Position numbers and translations under genes: made by a program
Shown: positions 1-9,842 of the stretch, piece by piece
Position numbering within the stretch: the stretch's first letter is position 1
Layout: each line of letters opens with the position of its first letter
NCBI RefSeq assembly: GCF_018138145.1
Contig: NZ_CP073104.1
Coordinates: forward strand, 4,407,001 to 4,471,000
From: Pseudomonas sp. SCA2728.1_7
Lineage (GTDB): Bacteria; Pseudomonadota; Gammaproteobacteria; Pseudomonadales; Pseudomonadaceae
Direction: 5' to 3'
DNA length: 64,000 nt
Notes under the pieces: model-generated
Database searches by the model: none
What the model was told of the DNA's origin: nothing
Seen by the model: only the letters and a program-made list of their open reading frames with translations

Positions 1-2374
1 GACTCTGCTCGTCGTGATAGGGCAAATGTTGCTGCCACAGCGCATTGAACTCATCCAGCACATACAGCTCGGCCTGCTGCTCGGTGATCCGGTAGAACAC
101 CTGGATGCATTCCGGCTGACCCATCGGCAGGATCAATGCGAGGTCGTGCTCCTCCAACGCCATCGGGTCCAGATGCAGCGGGCTGTAGCGCGGCTGTTCC
201 TCGCCAAGATAATCGAGCAGGGCCGGCAGGGTGGCGAGGGCGACGTGGTTGACCTGGCCCGGCACCAATTCCAGTACGTGGTAATGCTGCTGCACCTGAA
301 TCAGATAGCGGTGATTCAACTCGCTGAGCAGCAGGTTCTGCGCGGTGTCGATGATTTCTTCTACCCGGCGGGCAATGAACTGCGCGCGGTTGTGGCAGAA
401 GCAACGCACCTTCAACGACGGCTGCAAGGCCCCGCGCGGCAGATTGTTAAGGTAGTCGCGCAGGCAATCGAGCAGGGCATGCGGGCCGTCGAAGCGGCTG
501 ACCAGTACTTCGTTCCAGCTATTGAGCGTGACCTGATCCAGCGTCAGCACGAGGTTTTCGCGTACCCCGGCGTAACTCAGCGAGTCGGTACGCTCGGTGG
601 TCATCAGGATATTGAGGTCGCGGTGATGCTTGAGCGGGTCGACGCCGACGTTGACCAGAATCAGCACTTCGCTCGGCACCGCGGCGCGCAGCAACGGTTC
701 TTCCGCGACGGTGGGCAAGGGCAGGGCGATGCACTGTTGCAGGCTGCCGAGCAGGTTGAACAGTTCGAACTCGCTCAGGTCGCTGGTGCCGGGATGCAGG
801 GCCAGACGCGTGCTGCTGTCGATCACGCCGTTGCGGTGGCACCAGGTCAGCAATTCAAGCAATTCGCGGCTGCGCTTGATCGGCGCGAAGTGTTCCCACT
901 CCAGCGCCGTGAGGCTGCCGTTGTACAGGCCCCACTGGGTTTGTCCCGGTTCCTTTTTGTTACGCGACTGCACCAGCGTCAGGGTGTCTTCGGCCAGATC
1001 CGGGGCGATGCCGGGGTTGATGAACTCGACCTTGTCGGCCTTGCGTTCGAAGGCGGCATAGAGCCGGCGGCCGAGCACATTGAGGTCACGCTTGTTGATC
1101 AGGCTGACGGTCTGCTCGGTGCGGGCAAACTGGGTGAGGAAGCGATAGCTGTAGTTCAGCTCATTGACCAGCGCGCGGCGCTCGGCGCTGACCTGACGGA
1201 CTTTCCACTGGCTGCGGCTATCCAGCAGGGTCAGTTGTCGCTGATCCCAATGCCACTCGCTGGCAAGCCGTTCCAGCAACGTGCGTTGCCAGCTCTGGGT
1301 GCGGCTGTTGCCGGTGAGCTTGCGGTTGACCTTCAGGTACAGCGCGCGGCGCACCAGTTCCAGCCGCTCCGGCTCGTTACGCGCGGTGAGGTATTCCTCG
1401 ATACGCCGGTACACCACCATGTACGGATCCAGTTCATCCAGATCCAGCTGGTTGGCGAACACGGCTTTCTTGAAGCGCAGGCTCAGGCATTGCACTTGCG
1501 GGTGTTCGCTGGCGTAGACCTCGGTCAGCAGCAGTTTCAGTACCGACTTGTAGGGCGACTCGATGCCTTTGAACAACTGCCACAATCCGGCACCAATGAA
1601 CTCGCCCGGCGGAATCGTCGCCAGATGGCCAAGGTCGAGGGTTTCGTCGGCGCGGATAAAGCGCTTGGACAGCAGGGTGTGGGTGTAAAGGTCGTAGGCG
1701 GTTTCTTCGTAAACCGGCACCAGCCACCAGATCGGCGTGCGTCCGGCCAGCCAGATCGCGGTGCGGTAGAACTCGTCGAGTAGCAGATAGTGTTGCGTGG
1801 ACCCGCAGTTTTCCGAGCTGAGCTGGGTGTCGCGTTCGCCTTTGACGAAGCGCACCGGGTCGATCAGGAAAAAATGCGCCTCGGCGCCCTGACTCGCGGC
1901 CCAGGCTTCCAGCAACTGACATTTCTTGCTGAGCTCGGCGAGTTCGCTTTCGCTCAGATCCGGCGCGTGGCAGACCCACACGTCCATGTCGCTCTGATCG
2001 GCCTGCGCCAGCGTGCCGAGGCTGCCCATCAGGAACAGGCCATGAATCGGGCGCGGTGGATTACTGCCGTGGCGCGGCTTGTAGGAGAACGAACGGGTCA
2101 GGCGCTGGGCTTCGGCGAGGGTGTTGGCATCCGGCTCGTAATTCGACAGGCCGGCCGGTGTACTGCCCGAGACATAACCCGGCAGCAGCGGATGGTTGAC
2201 ATGAAAGAACAGCGGCAACAACGTCAACACGCTCTGTTGACGTGTCGACAGGCCTTCGAGGGCGCGGCCGAGGCGACCTTCATTGAGTTTGAGAAAACGC
2301 GCGCGCAGCTGGTTGAGGACCTTGCGGTCGATGCCTTCGTCCAGGTCGGGGCGGATTTCGTGGGTGCGCGTCAT
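1..2374 (-). CDS. cyaA: Class I adenylate cyclase CyaA (partial, C-terminus beyond window)
   Basis: Makes cAMP from ATP in the cytoplasm and so feeds Vfr/CRP-type regulation. The minus strand is open from an ATG at 2374 to the left edge (about 790 codons) without a stop. The translation starts MTRTHEIRPDLDEGIDRKVL and contains FLMGSLGTLAQADQSDMDVW, the GS-x9-DxDxW nucleotidyltransferase motif of enterobacterial-type class I cyclases, at about residues 110-130. The family is usually 900-950 residues, so roughly the last 150 are missing. Long open frames on the plus strand here are codon-bias shadows. The assignment is firm; only the right-hand start and the missing end limit it. Confidence 0.93.
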   Translation of the reverse strand, partial: MTRTHEIRPDLDEGIDRKVLNQLRARFLKLNEGRLGRALEGLSTRQQSVLTLLPLFFHVNHPLLPGYVSGSTPAGLSNYEPDANTLAEAQRLTRSFSYKPRHGSNPPRPIHGLFLMGSLGTLAQADQSDMDVWVCHAPDLSESELAELSKKCQLLEAWAASQGAEAHFFLIDPVRFVKGERDTQLSSENCGSTQHYLLLDEFYRTAIWLAGRTPIWWLVPVYEETAYDLYTHTLLSKRFIRADETLDLGHLATIPPGEFIGAGLWQLFKGIESPYKSVLKLLLTEVYASEHPQVQCLSLRFKKAVFANQLDLDELDPYMVVYRRIEEYLTARNEPERLELVRRALYLKVNRKLTGNSRTQSWQRTLLERLASEWHWDQRQLTLLDSRSQWKVRQVSAERRALVNELNYSYRFLTQFARTEQTVSLINKRDLNVLGRRLYAAFERKADKVEFINPGIAPDLAEDTLTLVQSRNKKEPGQTQWGLYNGSLTALEWEHFAPIKRSRELLELLTWCHRNGVIDSSTRLALHPGTSDLSEFELFNLLGSLQQCIALPLPTVAEEPLLRAAVPSEVLILVNVGVDPLKHHRDLNILMTTERTDSLSYAGVRENLVLTLDQVTLNSWNEVLVSRFDGPHALLDCLRDYLNNLPRGALQPSLKVRCFCHNRAQFIARRVEEIIDTAQNLLLSELNHRYLIQVQQHYHVLELVPGQVNHVALATLPALLDYLGEEQPRYSPLHLDPMALEEHDLALILPMGQPECIQVFYRITEQQAELYVLDEFNALWQQHLPYHDEQS

Positions 2375-2557
2375 GTCAGCTCAAACCGGCTCGAAGGCTC
2401 GGATGTAGAGGGTCTCGGAATGTCAGGCAGTTTAGCCTTAGCGCAGCGGGACTTTTAAGCTGAATTTGTTTTTTGACGTCAGATTTCTATCGCGGGCGAC
2501 CGGGCAGGCCCGCGGAAATCCCGTGGCAGGAGTTCCCGTGGGCAAAGTCAGGGGGGA

Positions 2558-2803
2558 TCAGGCGGTTTCTTGCTCTCTCAGAATGGTCAGCACGGTTTGC
2601 ACATTTTGTGCGGCATCGCGACCGAGGCTGGTCAGATACCCGCCATCGGGCTGATCGGTCAGATCTTTTTCAAAGAGGCGTTTGGCGGCAGAAATATGTT
2701 TCGGGGCAGCGGTCTGATGAATTTTCAAACCTTCCTGGGAACTGTCCAGGGGAAAGAGTGCGAGGACTTCCAGTTCGGCAACCAACTCAGGGGTAAGCGA
2801 CAT
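2558..2803 (-). CDS. TIGR02647 family small conserved protein
   Basis: An 81-residue cytoplasmic protein beginning MSLTPELVAELEVLALFPLD. Size and sequence match the TIGR02647 family, conserved in Pseudomonas and a few other gammaproteobacteria, with no established function. The start is supported by GGAG eight bases upstream on the minus strand. It lies upstream of and co-directional with cyaA, separated by about 180 bases, so it may share transcription. No signal peptide, membrane segment or catalytic motif is visible. The family name is recalled from memory. Confidence 0.8.
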   Translation of the reverse strand: MSLTPELVAELEVLALFPLDSSQEGLKIHQTAAPKHISAAKRLFEKDLTDQPDGGYLTSLGRDAAQNVQTVLTILREQETA

Positions 2804-2958
2804 AAGGACTCCAGACTTTCTAGGAATTGGACGACAGCGTCCCTAAGGTGAACCCGCTTTTGCGGCATGTCCAGTGCTCAGATCAGGGATTTTGTCTTGA
2901 GGCGGATTCCAGTGTAGTCGGGGCCGGGGAGTTGGCTGGATGGATACGTTACAAACAT

Positions 2959-3048
2959 TGTAGGAGTGAGCCTGCTCGCGATTAGCGGAGTGCCTGTCAG
3001 CATATTCTTCACTGACAGAACGCTATCGCGAGCAGGCTCACTCCTACA
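2959..3048. repeat. REP pair, long-spacer class (90 bp)
   Basis: Two inverted REP copies (core GAGTGAGCCTGCTCGCGA) face each other around about 45 bases containing a shorter nested inverted repeat (CTGTCAG / CTGACAG). It lies between two minus-strand genes. The same layout recurs at 27432, 60716 and 63802. Confidence 0.9.
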
Positions 3049-3057
3049 GGATCGGGG

Positions 3058-3342
3058 TTACTGCTTTTCCGGTGGCAGTTCCGGCAAGGCGCGCAGCGCC
3101 GCTTCGTACCATTCAGTATCAAATGCGCGGTCTTCATCAAGCATCGCGTCAATCTCGTAGGCCAGTACATGCGCCATCAGGTTGAGGATCTCTTCACGCT
3201 CAGTTCCGACCAGTGTCAGCTTGTTGAAAGTCGCTTTGGCCGCTGGCGGGTTGTCGCTTTCGATCTGGTTCTCGATGGCTTCGATCAACGTAGCCTCGGT
3301 GAACTCTTCTTCGTCGTTGTCGATGTCTGTCGGCTCGCTCAT
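3058..3342 (-). CDS. Small acidic conserved hypothetical protein
   Basis: A 94-residue, strongly acidic protein starting MSEPTDIDNDEEEFTEATLI. The frame is open further upstream, but the ATG at 3342 has a good GAGGAG ribosome site and removes an uncharacteristic N-terminus. No transmembrane or catalytic motif is seen; it looks helical and cytoplasmic. I recognise it only as a conserved Pseudomonas hypothetical. It is divergent from the GST gene at 3466, and its 3' end abuts a REP pair. Confidence 0.75.
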   Translation of the reverse strand: MSEPTDIDNDEEEFTEATLIEAIENQIESDNPPAAKATFNKLTLVGTEREEILNLMAHVLAYEIDAMLDEDRAFDTEWYEAALRALPELPPEKQ

Positions 3343-3465
3343 GGCAGGCTCCTCATGGAAAGGCGCCAGTTTACCCGCATTCAGCGGGGTGATGCTGCTG
3401 GCGCGATTCGCTTGCACGATCTATAAACAGGCCCTGCCCACCCCGCACGGCCTGGAGGCTATGTG

Positions 3466-4125
3466 ATGTTCAAGCTCTACGGATTCTCAGTCAGCAACTA
3501 CTACAACATGGTCAAGCTGGCGCTGCTGGAAAAAGGCCTGCCGTTCGAAGAGGTCACGTTCTACCCGACGCCTACCCCTGAATCACTGGCCATCAGCCCG
3601 CGCGGCAAAGTCCCGGTGCTCGGTGTGGACGCCGGCTTTATCAACGAAACCGCGATCATCCTCGAATACCTCGAACAAACCCAGAAAGGCACACCGCTGT
3701 TGCCGAGCGATCCGTTCGAGCGCGCGCAGGTGCTGGCGATTGCCAAGGAAATCGAGCTGTACATCGAGCTGCCGGGACGCGCCTGCTATGGCGAAGCGTT
3801 CTTCGGCATGACCCTGCCGGACGCGATCAAGGAAAAGACCAAGACCGAATTGCTGCTGGGTTTTGCGGCGCTGGGCCGGCACGGCAAATTCGCCCCGTAC
3901 GTGGCGGGCGACAGTCTGAGCATTGCCGATTTGTATTTCCTCTACAGCGTGCCGCTGGCCTGTGCGGTCGGGCAGAAGCTGTTCGGGATTGATTTGCTGG
4001 CGGAGTTGCCACAGGCGAAGGCGCTGCTGGAACGGCTGGAGCAGAATCCGCATGTGCAGAAGATTGCGGCGGACAAGGACGCGGCGATGCCTGCGTTTTT
4101 GGCAATGATCGCTGCCAAGAAGTGA
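3466..4125 (+). CDS. Glutathione S-transferase family protein
   Basis: A 219-residue soluble protein with an N-terminal thioredoxin-like domain (about residues 1-80: MFKLYGFSVSNYYNMVKLAL, then SPRGKVPVL with the cis-proline and ETAIILEYL for the glutathione gamma-glutamyl contact) and a C-terminal all-helical domain (about 90-215, with GDSLSIADLYF, the usual GST capping motif). A GTG at 3463 directly precedes the ATG; I chose the ATG at 3466, with GGAGG upstream. The substrate is unknown. Family certain, specific function not. Confidence 0.88.
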   Translation: MFKLYGFSVSNYYNMVKLALLEKGLPFEEVTFYPTPTPESLAISPRGKVPVLGVDAGFINETAIILEYLEQTQKGTPLLPSDPFERAQVLAIAKEIELYIELPGRACYGEAFFGMTLPDAIKEKTKTELLLGFAALGRHGKFAPYVAGDSLSIADLYFLYSVPLACAVGQKLFGIDLLAELPQAKALLERLEQNPHVQKIAADKDAAMPAFLAMIAAKK

Positions 4126-4149
4126 GGTTTGTGGTGCGTTGAAAGCAGC

Positions 4150-4215
4150 TATCGCGAGCAGGCTCACTCCTACAGGGGAACGCATTCCAATGTAGGAGTG
4201 AGCCTGCTCGCGAAG
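4150..4215. repeat. REP pair, short-spacer class (66 bp)
   Basis: Two REP copies back to back (AGGCTCACTCCTACA, about 16 bases, then TGTAGGAGTGAGCCT) in the gap where the GST gene and argH converge. The spacer resembles those at 34500, 48483 and 55801 (GAACGCATTCC-like). Confidence 0.9.
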
Positions 4216-4232
4216 CTTTTGGCTTTTGGCTT

Positions 4233-5627
4233 TTAGCGGCTAGCGATCAGCGTCTGACCGCGTACCACAGCAGCCTTGACCTGCGCCGGCGCAGTGCCGC
4301 CGATATGGTCACGGGCATTCACCGAGCCTTCCAGGGTCAGCACGGCAAACACGTCCTGCTCGATCTGATCGCTGAACTGGCGCAATTCTTCCAGGCTCAT
4401 CTCGGCCAGATCCTTGCCAGTGTCGACACCGTATTTCACGGCATGGCCAACGATCTCGTGGCAATCACGGAACGGCAGGCCACGGCGCACCAGATAATCC
4501 GCCAGATCGGTCGCGGTGGAGAAACCACGCAGCGCCGCTTCACGCATGATCGCGTGCTTCGGTTTGATCGCCGGGATCATGTCGGCAAAGGCCCGCAGCG
4601 AGTCGCGCAGGGTGTCGGCGGCGTCGAACAGCGGCTCTTTGTCTTCCTGGTTGTCTTTGTTGTAGGCCAGCGGTTGGCCCTTCATCAAGGTCAGCAGGCC
4701 CATCAGTGCACCGAATACGCGGCCGGTCTTGCCCCGCACCAGTTCCGGTACGTCGGGGTTTTTCTTTTGCGGCATGATCGAGCTGCCGGTGCAGAAGCGG
4801 TCCGGCAGATCGATGAACTGGAATTGCGCGCTGGTCCACAACACCAGCTCTTCGGAGAAGCGCGACAAGTGCATCATCGCGATGCTCGCGGCCGAGCAGA
4901 ATTCGATGGCGAAGTCACGATCGGACACGTTATCCAGCGAGTTGCCGCCGACGGCGTCGAAACCCAGCAGTTGCGCGGTGTATTCACGGTCGATCGGGTA
5001 GGTGGTGCCAGCCAGCGCGGCGCTACCCAGTGGCATGCGGTTGGTGCGCTTGCGGCAGTCGACCAGACGCTCGTAATCGCGGCTGAGCATTTCGAACCAG
5101 GCCAGCATGTGGTGCCCGAAGGTCACCGGCTGCGCGGTCTGCAAGTGAGTGAAGCCGGGCATGATGCTCGCCGCTTCGCGCTCGGCTTGCTCCAGCAGGC
5201 CTTTTTGCAGGCGGGTGATCTCGGCGAGGATCAGGTCGATTTCGTCACGCAGCCACAAGCGGATGTCGGTCGCGACCTGGTCGTTACGGCTGCGTCCGGT
5301 GTGCAGCTTTTTGCCGGTGACGCCGATGCGATCGGTCAGGCGTGCTTCGATGTTCATGTGCACGTCTTCGAGGTCGATGCGCCAGTCGAACTGACCGGCC
5401 TCGATTTCGCCCTGAATGGTCTTCAGGCCATCGATGATGCTGTCGCGCTCGGCATCGGTCAGCACGCCGACCTTGGCCAGCATGGTGGCGTGGGCGATCG
5501 AGCCCATGATGTCGTGGCGATACAGGCGCTGGTCGAAAGTGACGGAGGCGGTGAAGCGGGCGACGAAGGCGTCGACGGGTTCACTGAAGCGGCCGCCCCA
5601 GGACTGATTGGTCTTGTCAGTGCTCAT
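4233..5627 (-). CDS. argH: Argininosuccinate lyase
   Basis: Catalyses the last step of arginine synthesis, argininosuccinate to arginine plus fumarate, as a cytoplasmic homotetramer. The protein has 464 residues, the family's usual length, when started at the ATG at 5627 ([20 protein letters not shown]); the frame is open upstream but that extension is not family-like. The fumarase/lyase signature [12 protein letters not shown] is at about 281-292, and the catalytic His region [11 protein letters not shown] surrounds residue 161. It is divergent from algR, with a 470-base gap between them. Identification is secure. Confidence 0.97.
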   Translation of the reverse strand: MSTDKTNQSWGGRFSEPVDAFVARFTASVTFDQRLYRHDIMGSIAHATMLAKVGVLTDAERDSIIDGLKTIQGEIEAGQFDWRIDLEDVHMNIEARLTDRIGVTGKKLHTGRSRNDQVATDIRLWLRDEIDLILAEITRLQKGLLEQAEREAASIMPGFTHLQTAQPVTFGHHMLAWFEMLSRDYERLVDCRKRTNRMPLGSAALAGTTYPIDREYTAQLLGFDAVGGNSLDNVSDRDFAIEFCSAASIAMMHLSRFSEELVLWTSAQFQFIDLPDRFCTGSSIMPQKKNPDVPELVRGKTGRVFGALMGLLTLMKGQPLAYNKDNQEDKEPLFDAADTLRDSLRAFADMIPAIKPKHAIMREAALRGFSTATDLADYLVRRGLPFRDCHEIVGHAVKYGVDTGKDLAEMSLEELRQFSDQIEQDVFAVLTLEGSVNARDHIGGTAPAQVKAAVVRGQTLIASR

Positions 5628-6098
5628 GAATTCGCTCGTATCGGCTTGAAGAAAAAAAGGCGTGAAACGCTGGCGCGGATAATAACAGGGTTGCCAATCC
5701 TGTCGCTGACACTGGTCGATACGTTTTTTTCTCATTGTGTGCGCCATAGTTGACGCTGGCCCCGGAGGTTTTGCGCAACGATATTTTTCGATTGAGCAAT
5801 ATCGGCCCGGCAAGCGTCTACAGTTGGACATAAGGGTCGGTGAGACTTGGATCGGGCAAAGATCTGGCCGCCGACTATAAGAAGAGGGGATGGGTGTAAT
5901 TGTCCTTCGACAATCCCCGTGAAAAACGCAGAAACAGCGGGCTTTGAGCAGTACGACCCGGACACTGGCAAATATTGCTGGCCGACGTACGGCACTTTTT
6001 GGCGCTCGGGCTAGTCTTAGCGTGGATCGCGGTGACGGACGTCACTTCACCTGTCTACGCTATCCTTGTGCGAGACTCACGCAGGAATCCAGCGCAAT
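5628..6098. other. Long argH-algR divergent intergenic region; no sensor kinase gene
   Basis: About 470 bases without a clear gene. In P. aeruginosa the kinase gene algZ/fimS lies here, directly before algR; no kinase-like frame is present. Visible structure: a hairpin at 5886-5918 (GGGGA...TCCCC outer stem, TTGTC-CTTC-GACAA inner stem), and two tiny overlapping frames, ATG 5890-5922 (10 codons) and GTG 5919-6014 (31 codons), joined by GTGA. Whether either is translated is unknown. The promoters of argH and algR must lie here, but I could not fix them. Confidence 0.6.
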
Positions 6099-6845
6099 AT
6101 GAATGTCCTGATCGTTGATGACGAACCACTTGCTCGCGAGCGCCTCAGCCGAATGGTGAGCGAGCTCGAGGGCTACACAGTTCTGGAGCCCAGCGCCACG
6201 AATGGCGAAGAGGCGTTGGCACTGATCGACAGCCACAAGCCGGATATCGTGCTGCTCGATATTCGTATGCCGGGCCTGGATGGCCTGCAGGTTGCTGCCC
6301 GTCTGTGCGAACGCGAAACGCCGCCGGCCGTGGTGTTTTGCACCAGCCCCGATGAATTTGCCGTGGAAGCCCTGCAGGCCAGCGCCGTGGGCTATGTGGT
6401 GAAACCTGTGCGAACCGAACATCTGCATGACGCCCTGAAACGGGCTGAACGTCCCAATCGGGCGCAACTCTCGGCCCTGACCCGTCCCGCTGCCGAGAGT
6501 GGCTCCGGCCCGCGCAGCCATATCAGCGCCCGCACCCGCAAAGGCATTGAACTGATCCCGCTGGATCAGGTGGTCTACTTTATCGCCGACCACAAATACG
6601 TGACGTTGCGTCACGAGGCGGGCGAGGTGCTGCTGGACGAACCACTCAAAGCTCTCGAGGACGAATTCGGCGAGCGCTTCGTGCGTATCCATCGCAACGC
6701 GCTGGTCGCCCGTGAGCGTATCGAACGTCTGCAGCGCACGCCGCTGGGGCATTTCCAGCTGTTCCTCAAAGGTCTCAATGGTGATGCGCTGATCGTCAGC
6801 CGTCGGCATGTAGCCGGTGTGCGCAAAATGATGCAGGGCTTGTAA
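6099..6845 (+). CDS. algR: LytTR-family response regulator AlgR
   Basis: A 248-residue DNA-binding response regulator, equal in length to P. aeruginosa AlgR, which controls alginate, twitching and virulence genes there. The receiver domain (about 1-120) has acidic residues VDDE at 6-9, phospho-acceptor D54 (VLLDIRMPG), and KP at about 102-103. The LytTR DNA-binding domain follows at about 140-245 (IPLDQVVYFIADHKYVTLRH, then RIHRNALVAR). The frame is open 11 codons upstream, but the ATG at 6099 gives the family N-terminus MNVLIVDDEP. No algZ/fimS gene precedes it here, so the cognate kinase is elsewhere or absent. Confidence 0.95.
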   Translation: MNVLIVDDEPLARERLSRMVSELEGYTVLEPSATNGEEALALIDSHKPDIVLLDIRMPGLDGLQVAARLCERETPPAVVFCTSPDEFAVEALQASAVGYVVKPVRTEHLHDALKRAERPNRAQLSALTRPAAESGSGPRSHISARTRKGIELIPLDQVVYFIADHKYVTLRHEAGEVLLDEPLKALEDEFGERFVRIHRNALVARERIERLQRTPLGHFQLFLKGLNGDALIVSRRHVAGVRKMMQGL

Positions 6846-6983
6846 CCCGGTCATTCCGGGTGGCTCCAGCTCCTTATTACCGGGCACTGCAGGCCAGGGA
6901 GGCCGCGCCGACTCTGATTCAAGTCAAAGTGGATTTGGCTGAGCTGTTATTATCCGCCGTATCTATTCAGTACGGATTGATCC

Positions 6984-7925
6984 ATGTCCTCTCGCGAAAT
7001 CCGCATCGCCACCCGTAAAAGTGCGCTGGCCCTCTGGCAGGCCGAATACGTCAAAGCCCGTCTGCAAGCGGCCCATCCGGGTTTGCTGGTGACGCTGGTG
7101 CCCATGGTCAGTCGCGGCGACAAGCTGCTCGATTCGCCCCTGTCGAAAATCGGCGGCAAGGGCCTGTTCGTCAAAGAACTGGAAACCGCGCTGCTGGAAA
7201 ACGAAGCCGACATCGCCGTCCACTCGATGAAAGACGTGCCGATGGATTTCCCTGAAGGCCTCGGTCTGTTCTGCATTTGCGAGCGCGAAGATCCGCGTGA
7301 TGCCTTCGTTTCCAATACCTATGCCAGCCTCGATGCGTTGCCTGCCGGCGCGATCGTCGGCACCTCGAGCCTGCGTCGTCAGGCGCAATTGCTGACTCGC
7401 CGCCCGGACCTGAAAATCCGCTTCCTGCGTGGCAACGTCAACACGCGCCTGGCCAAGCTCGATGCCGGCGAGTACGACGCAATCATCCTCGCGGCGGCCG
7501 GTCTGATCCGTCTTGGTTTCGAAGACCGCATCACCTCCGCGATCAGTGTCGATGACAGCCTGCCGGCCGGTGGCCAGGGCGCGGTCGGCATCGAATGCCG
7601 CAGCGCCGACACTGAAATCCACGCCTTGCTCGCACCGCTGCATCACGCCGATACCACTTCGCGTGTGACCGCAGAACGTGCCCTCAACAAACATTTGAAT
7701 GGCGGCTGCCAAGTGCCGATCGCCTGCTACGCCGTGCTCGAAGGCGAGCAGTTGTGGCTGCGCGGCCTGGTCGGTGAGCCGAGCGGTGGCAAACTGCTCA
7801 GCGCCGAAGCCCGGGCACCGCGCGCCGAGGCCGAAGCGCTGGGTGTGCAAGTTGCCGAAGACCTGCTGCGCCAGGGTGCGGATGACATTCTCAAAGCAGT
7901 CTATGGCGAGGCAGGTCACGAGTGA
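6984..7925 (+). CDS. hemC: Porphobilinogen deaminase (hydroxymethylbilane synthase)
   Basis: Condenses four porphobilinogen molecules into hydroxymethylbilane, a common step of haem, sirohaem and cobalamin synthesis. The 313-residue protein starts [20 protein letters not shown] and shows [21 protein letters not shown] and SSLRRQAQL. The cysteine that carries the dipyrromethane cofactor is C242 in [14 protein letters not shown]. It begins 138 bases after algR and overlaps hemD by four bases (GTGA), so hemC-hemD translation is probably coupled. Confidence 0.97.
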   Translation: MSSREIRIATRKSALALWQAEYVKARLQAAHPGLLVTLVPMVSRGDKLLDSPLSKIGGKGLFVKELETALLENEADIAVHSMKDVPMDFPEGLGLFCICEREDPRDAFVSNTYASLDALPAGAIVGTSSLRRQAQLLTRRPDLKIRFLRGNVNTRLAKLDAGEYDAIILAAAGLIRLGFEDRITSAISVDDSLPAGGQGAVGIECRSADTEIHALLAPLHHADTTSRVTAERALNKHLNGGCQVPIACYAVLEGEQLWLRGLVGEPSGGKLLSAEARAPRAEAEALGVQVAEDLLRQGADDILKAVYGEAGHE

Positions 7926-8683
7926 CTGGCTGGCGCCTGCTGCTGACGCGCCCTGCGGAAGACTGCACGGCGCTGGCGCAGACGTTGGCCGTGCAGGGGG
8001 TTTTCAGTAGCTGTTTGCCGCTTCTGGACATTGTCCCGCTGCCGGTCTCTGACAAAATTCGTCGGGCGATCGCGCAGTTGCCGCGTTGCAACGCGGTGAT
8101 TGTGGTCAGCAAACCGGCGGCACGTATTGCAGTGGATCTGCTAGACGGCTCGTCGTCGCTGACGATGCCTTGGTTCAGTGTTGGAGCCGCGACTGCGCAG
8201 ATTCTTCACGATCACGGCCTCGACGTCAGCTTTCCGGCTGACGGCGATGACAGCGAAGCGTTACTGCAATTACCGCGTCTGCGTGAGGCAGTCAGTCAGC
8301 CCGGCGCGCAGGTATTGATCCTGCGCGGTGAGGGCGGGCGCGAACTACTCGCCGAGCGCCTGCGCGAGCTAGGTGCTAGTGTCGAGTATCTGGAATTGTA
8401 TCGACGCGACTTGCCAGCCTATGCCCCGGATGAGCTGCCACGGCGGATCGCAGCGGAACGCTTGAACGGGCTGGTGGTCAGCAGTGGACAGGGTTTCGAG
8501 CACCTGCGCCAAATGGCCGGCGATGCCTGGCCGACAATCGCGCCGTTGCCGTTGTTTGTACCAAGCCCAAGGGTCGCCGAGCTGGCACGTGCCGCCGGGG
8601 CTCAAACAGTTGTGGATTGCCGCGGTGCGAGTGCCGCGGCTTTGCTGACGGCGTTACGGGAGCATCCCGAACCCGTTTTCTAA
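7922..8683 (+). CDS. hemD: Uroporphyrinogen-III synthase
   Basis: Closes hydroxymethylbilane with D-ring inversion to uroporphyrinogen III. The 253-residue protein starts with GTG ([15 protein letters not shown]), overlapping the hemC stop. The HemD fold is recognisable by LLTRPAEDC at the N-terminus, [29 protein letters not shown] and [12 protein letters not shown]. The sequence is poorly conserved across bacteria, as is normal for HemD, so position after hemC adds much to the call. hemX follows after 16 bases. Confidence 0.94.
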   Translation: MTGWRLLLTRPAEDCTALAQTLAVQGVFSSCLPLLDIVPLPVSDKIRRAIAQLPRCNAVIVVSKPAARIAVDLLDGSSSLTMPWFSVGAATAQILHDHGLDVSFPADGDDSEALLQLPRLREAVSQPGAQVLILRGEGGRELLAERLRELGASVEYLELYRRDLPAYAPDELPRRIAAERLNGLVVSSGQGFEHLRQMAGDAWPTIAPLPLFVPSPRVAELARAAGAQTVVDCRGASAAALLTALREHPEPVF

Positions 8684-8699
8684 TGCAAAGGATGGATAC

Positions 8700-9842
8700 G
8701 TGAGCGAAACAGCCTTGCCAAAAGATGACGTCCAGCCTGTGATTGAAACCCAGGTTGAAACTCCACCGCCGGCCACAGAGCCGCGCCGAGGCAATGGACT
8801 GGCCATCGTCGCCCTGTTGCTCGGCGCTGCCGGCGTCGCGATCGGTGGCTGGGGTGTCTGGCAGGTCCGTCACCTGCAGACCAATACTCAGCAACAGTCC
8901 GGTGAAGTGCAGGCTTTGAACGATCAGGCGCAGAGCCTGAAACTTAATGAGCAGCGTCTGACCGAGCGTCTCGCGCAGTTGCCGGGTGCTGACGAACTTG
9001 CCGAGCGCCAACGACTGGTGACGCAGATTCAGGGTGATCAACAACGCCTCAATCAACGTCTGGAAACCGTCCTCGGCGCCAGCCGCAAGGACTGGCGTCT
9101 GGCCGAGGCCGAGCACTTGCTGCGTCTGGCCAGCCTGCGTCTTTCGGCGTTGCAGGACATCAGCAGCGCTCAGGCGCTGGTGCAGGGCGCGGACGAAATT
9201 CTTCGTGAGCAAAACGATCCCGGTTCCTTCGCCGCTCGCGAGCAAGTGGCGAAAACCCTGGTGGCGCTGCGCAGCACGGCGCAACCGGATCGCACCGGTC
9301 TGTTCCTGCGCCTCGGCGCATTGCGTGATCAGGTCATCGACCTCACCGAGCTGGCGCCGGAGTACAAGGATCGCGGCGAATCGCTGCTGGGCCTGACCGC
9401 CGACGGTGACGGCGCCAGTCGTTGGGCGCAGTGGTGGGATAAGGTCTCGCGTTACATCCGTATCGATTTCAATGCCGACAAGAATGTGCGGCCGCTGCTG
9501 GCCGGACAGAGTCTGAGCCAAGTACGTCTGGCCCTGAGCCTGGCGCTGGAGCAGGCGCAGTGGGCTGCGCTCAACGGGCAGGCGCCGGTCTACACCCAGG
9601 CACTGGCCGAAGCGCGTGATGTGCTCAAGGGCAATTTCAACCCGGACAATCCGCAAAGCAAAGTGATGCTCGAACAGGTCGGCGAGTTGAGCAAGGAGCC
9701 GGTTACGGTCACGACCCCGGATCTCGCCGGTACGCTGAGCGCGGTGCAAGCCTATCTTGAGCGACGCAATGTAAATGCCGAAGAGTCGGTGAAACCCTTC
9801 GCCAAACCTGCCGCCAACACCGCGCAGGAGACCACGCCATGA
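8700..9842 (+). CDS. hemX: HemX family membrane protein
   Basis: A 380-residue inner-membrane protein of the HemX family, annotated historically as uroporphyrinogen-III C-methyltransferase although it lacks the methyltransferase domain. It starts with GTG at 8700 behind AAGGA. After an acidic/proline-rich cytoplasmic start of about 30 residues there is one membrane segment (about 32-55, LAIVALLLGAAGVAIGGWGV), then a long coiled-coil-like periplasmic part rich in Gln, Leu and Arg. It overlaps hemY by four bases (ATGA). Its exact role beside haem synthesis is not known. Confidence 0.9.
   Translation: MSETALPKDDVQPVIETQVETPPPATEPRRGNGLAIVALLLGAAGVAIGGWGVWQVRHLQTNTQQQSGEVQALNDQAQSLKLNEQRLTERLAQLPGADELAERQRLVTQIQGDQQRLNQRLETVLGASRKDWRLAEAEHLLRLASLRLSALQDISSAQALVQGADEILREQNDPGSFAAREQVAKTLVALRSTAQPDRTGLFLRLGALRDQVIDLTELAPEYKDRGESLLGLTADGDGASRWAQWWDKVSRYIRIDFNADKNVRPLLAGQSLSQVRLALSLALEQAQWAALNGQAPVYTQALAEARDVLKGNFNPDNPQSKVMLEQVGELSKEPVTVTTPDLAGTLSAVQAYLERRNVNAEESVKPFAKPAANTAQETTP

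Noticed and set aside
14..1783. 589-codon open frame on the plus strand
   Set aside because: Antisense to cyaA, whose minus-strand product shows clear class I adenylate cyclase motifs. The plus frame gives a repetitive Gln/Ala/Val-rich sequence typical of the shadow of high-GC coding DNA.
5732..5995. 87-codon minus-strand frame upstream of argH
   Set aside because: No start site signal, no motif, and it overlaps the putative promoter region.
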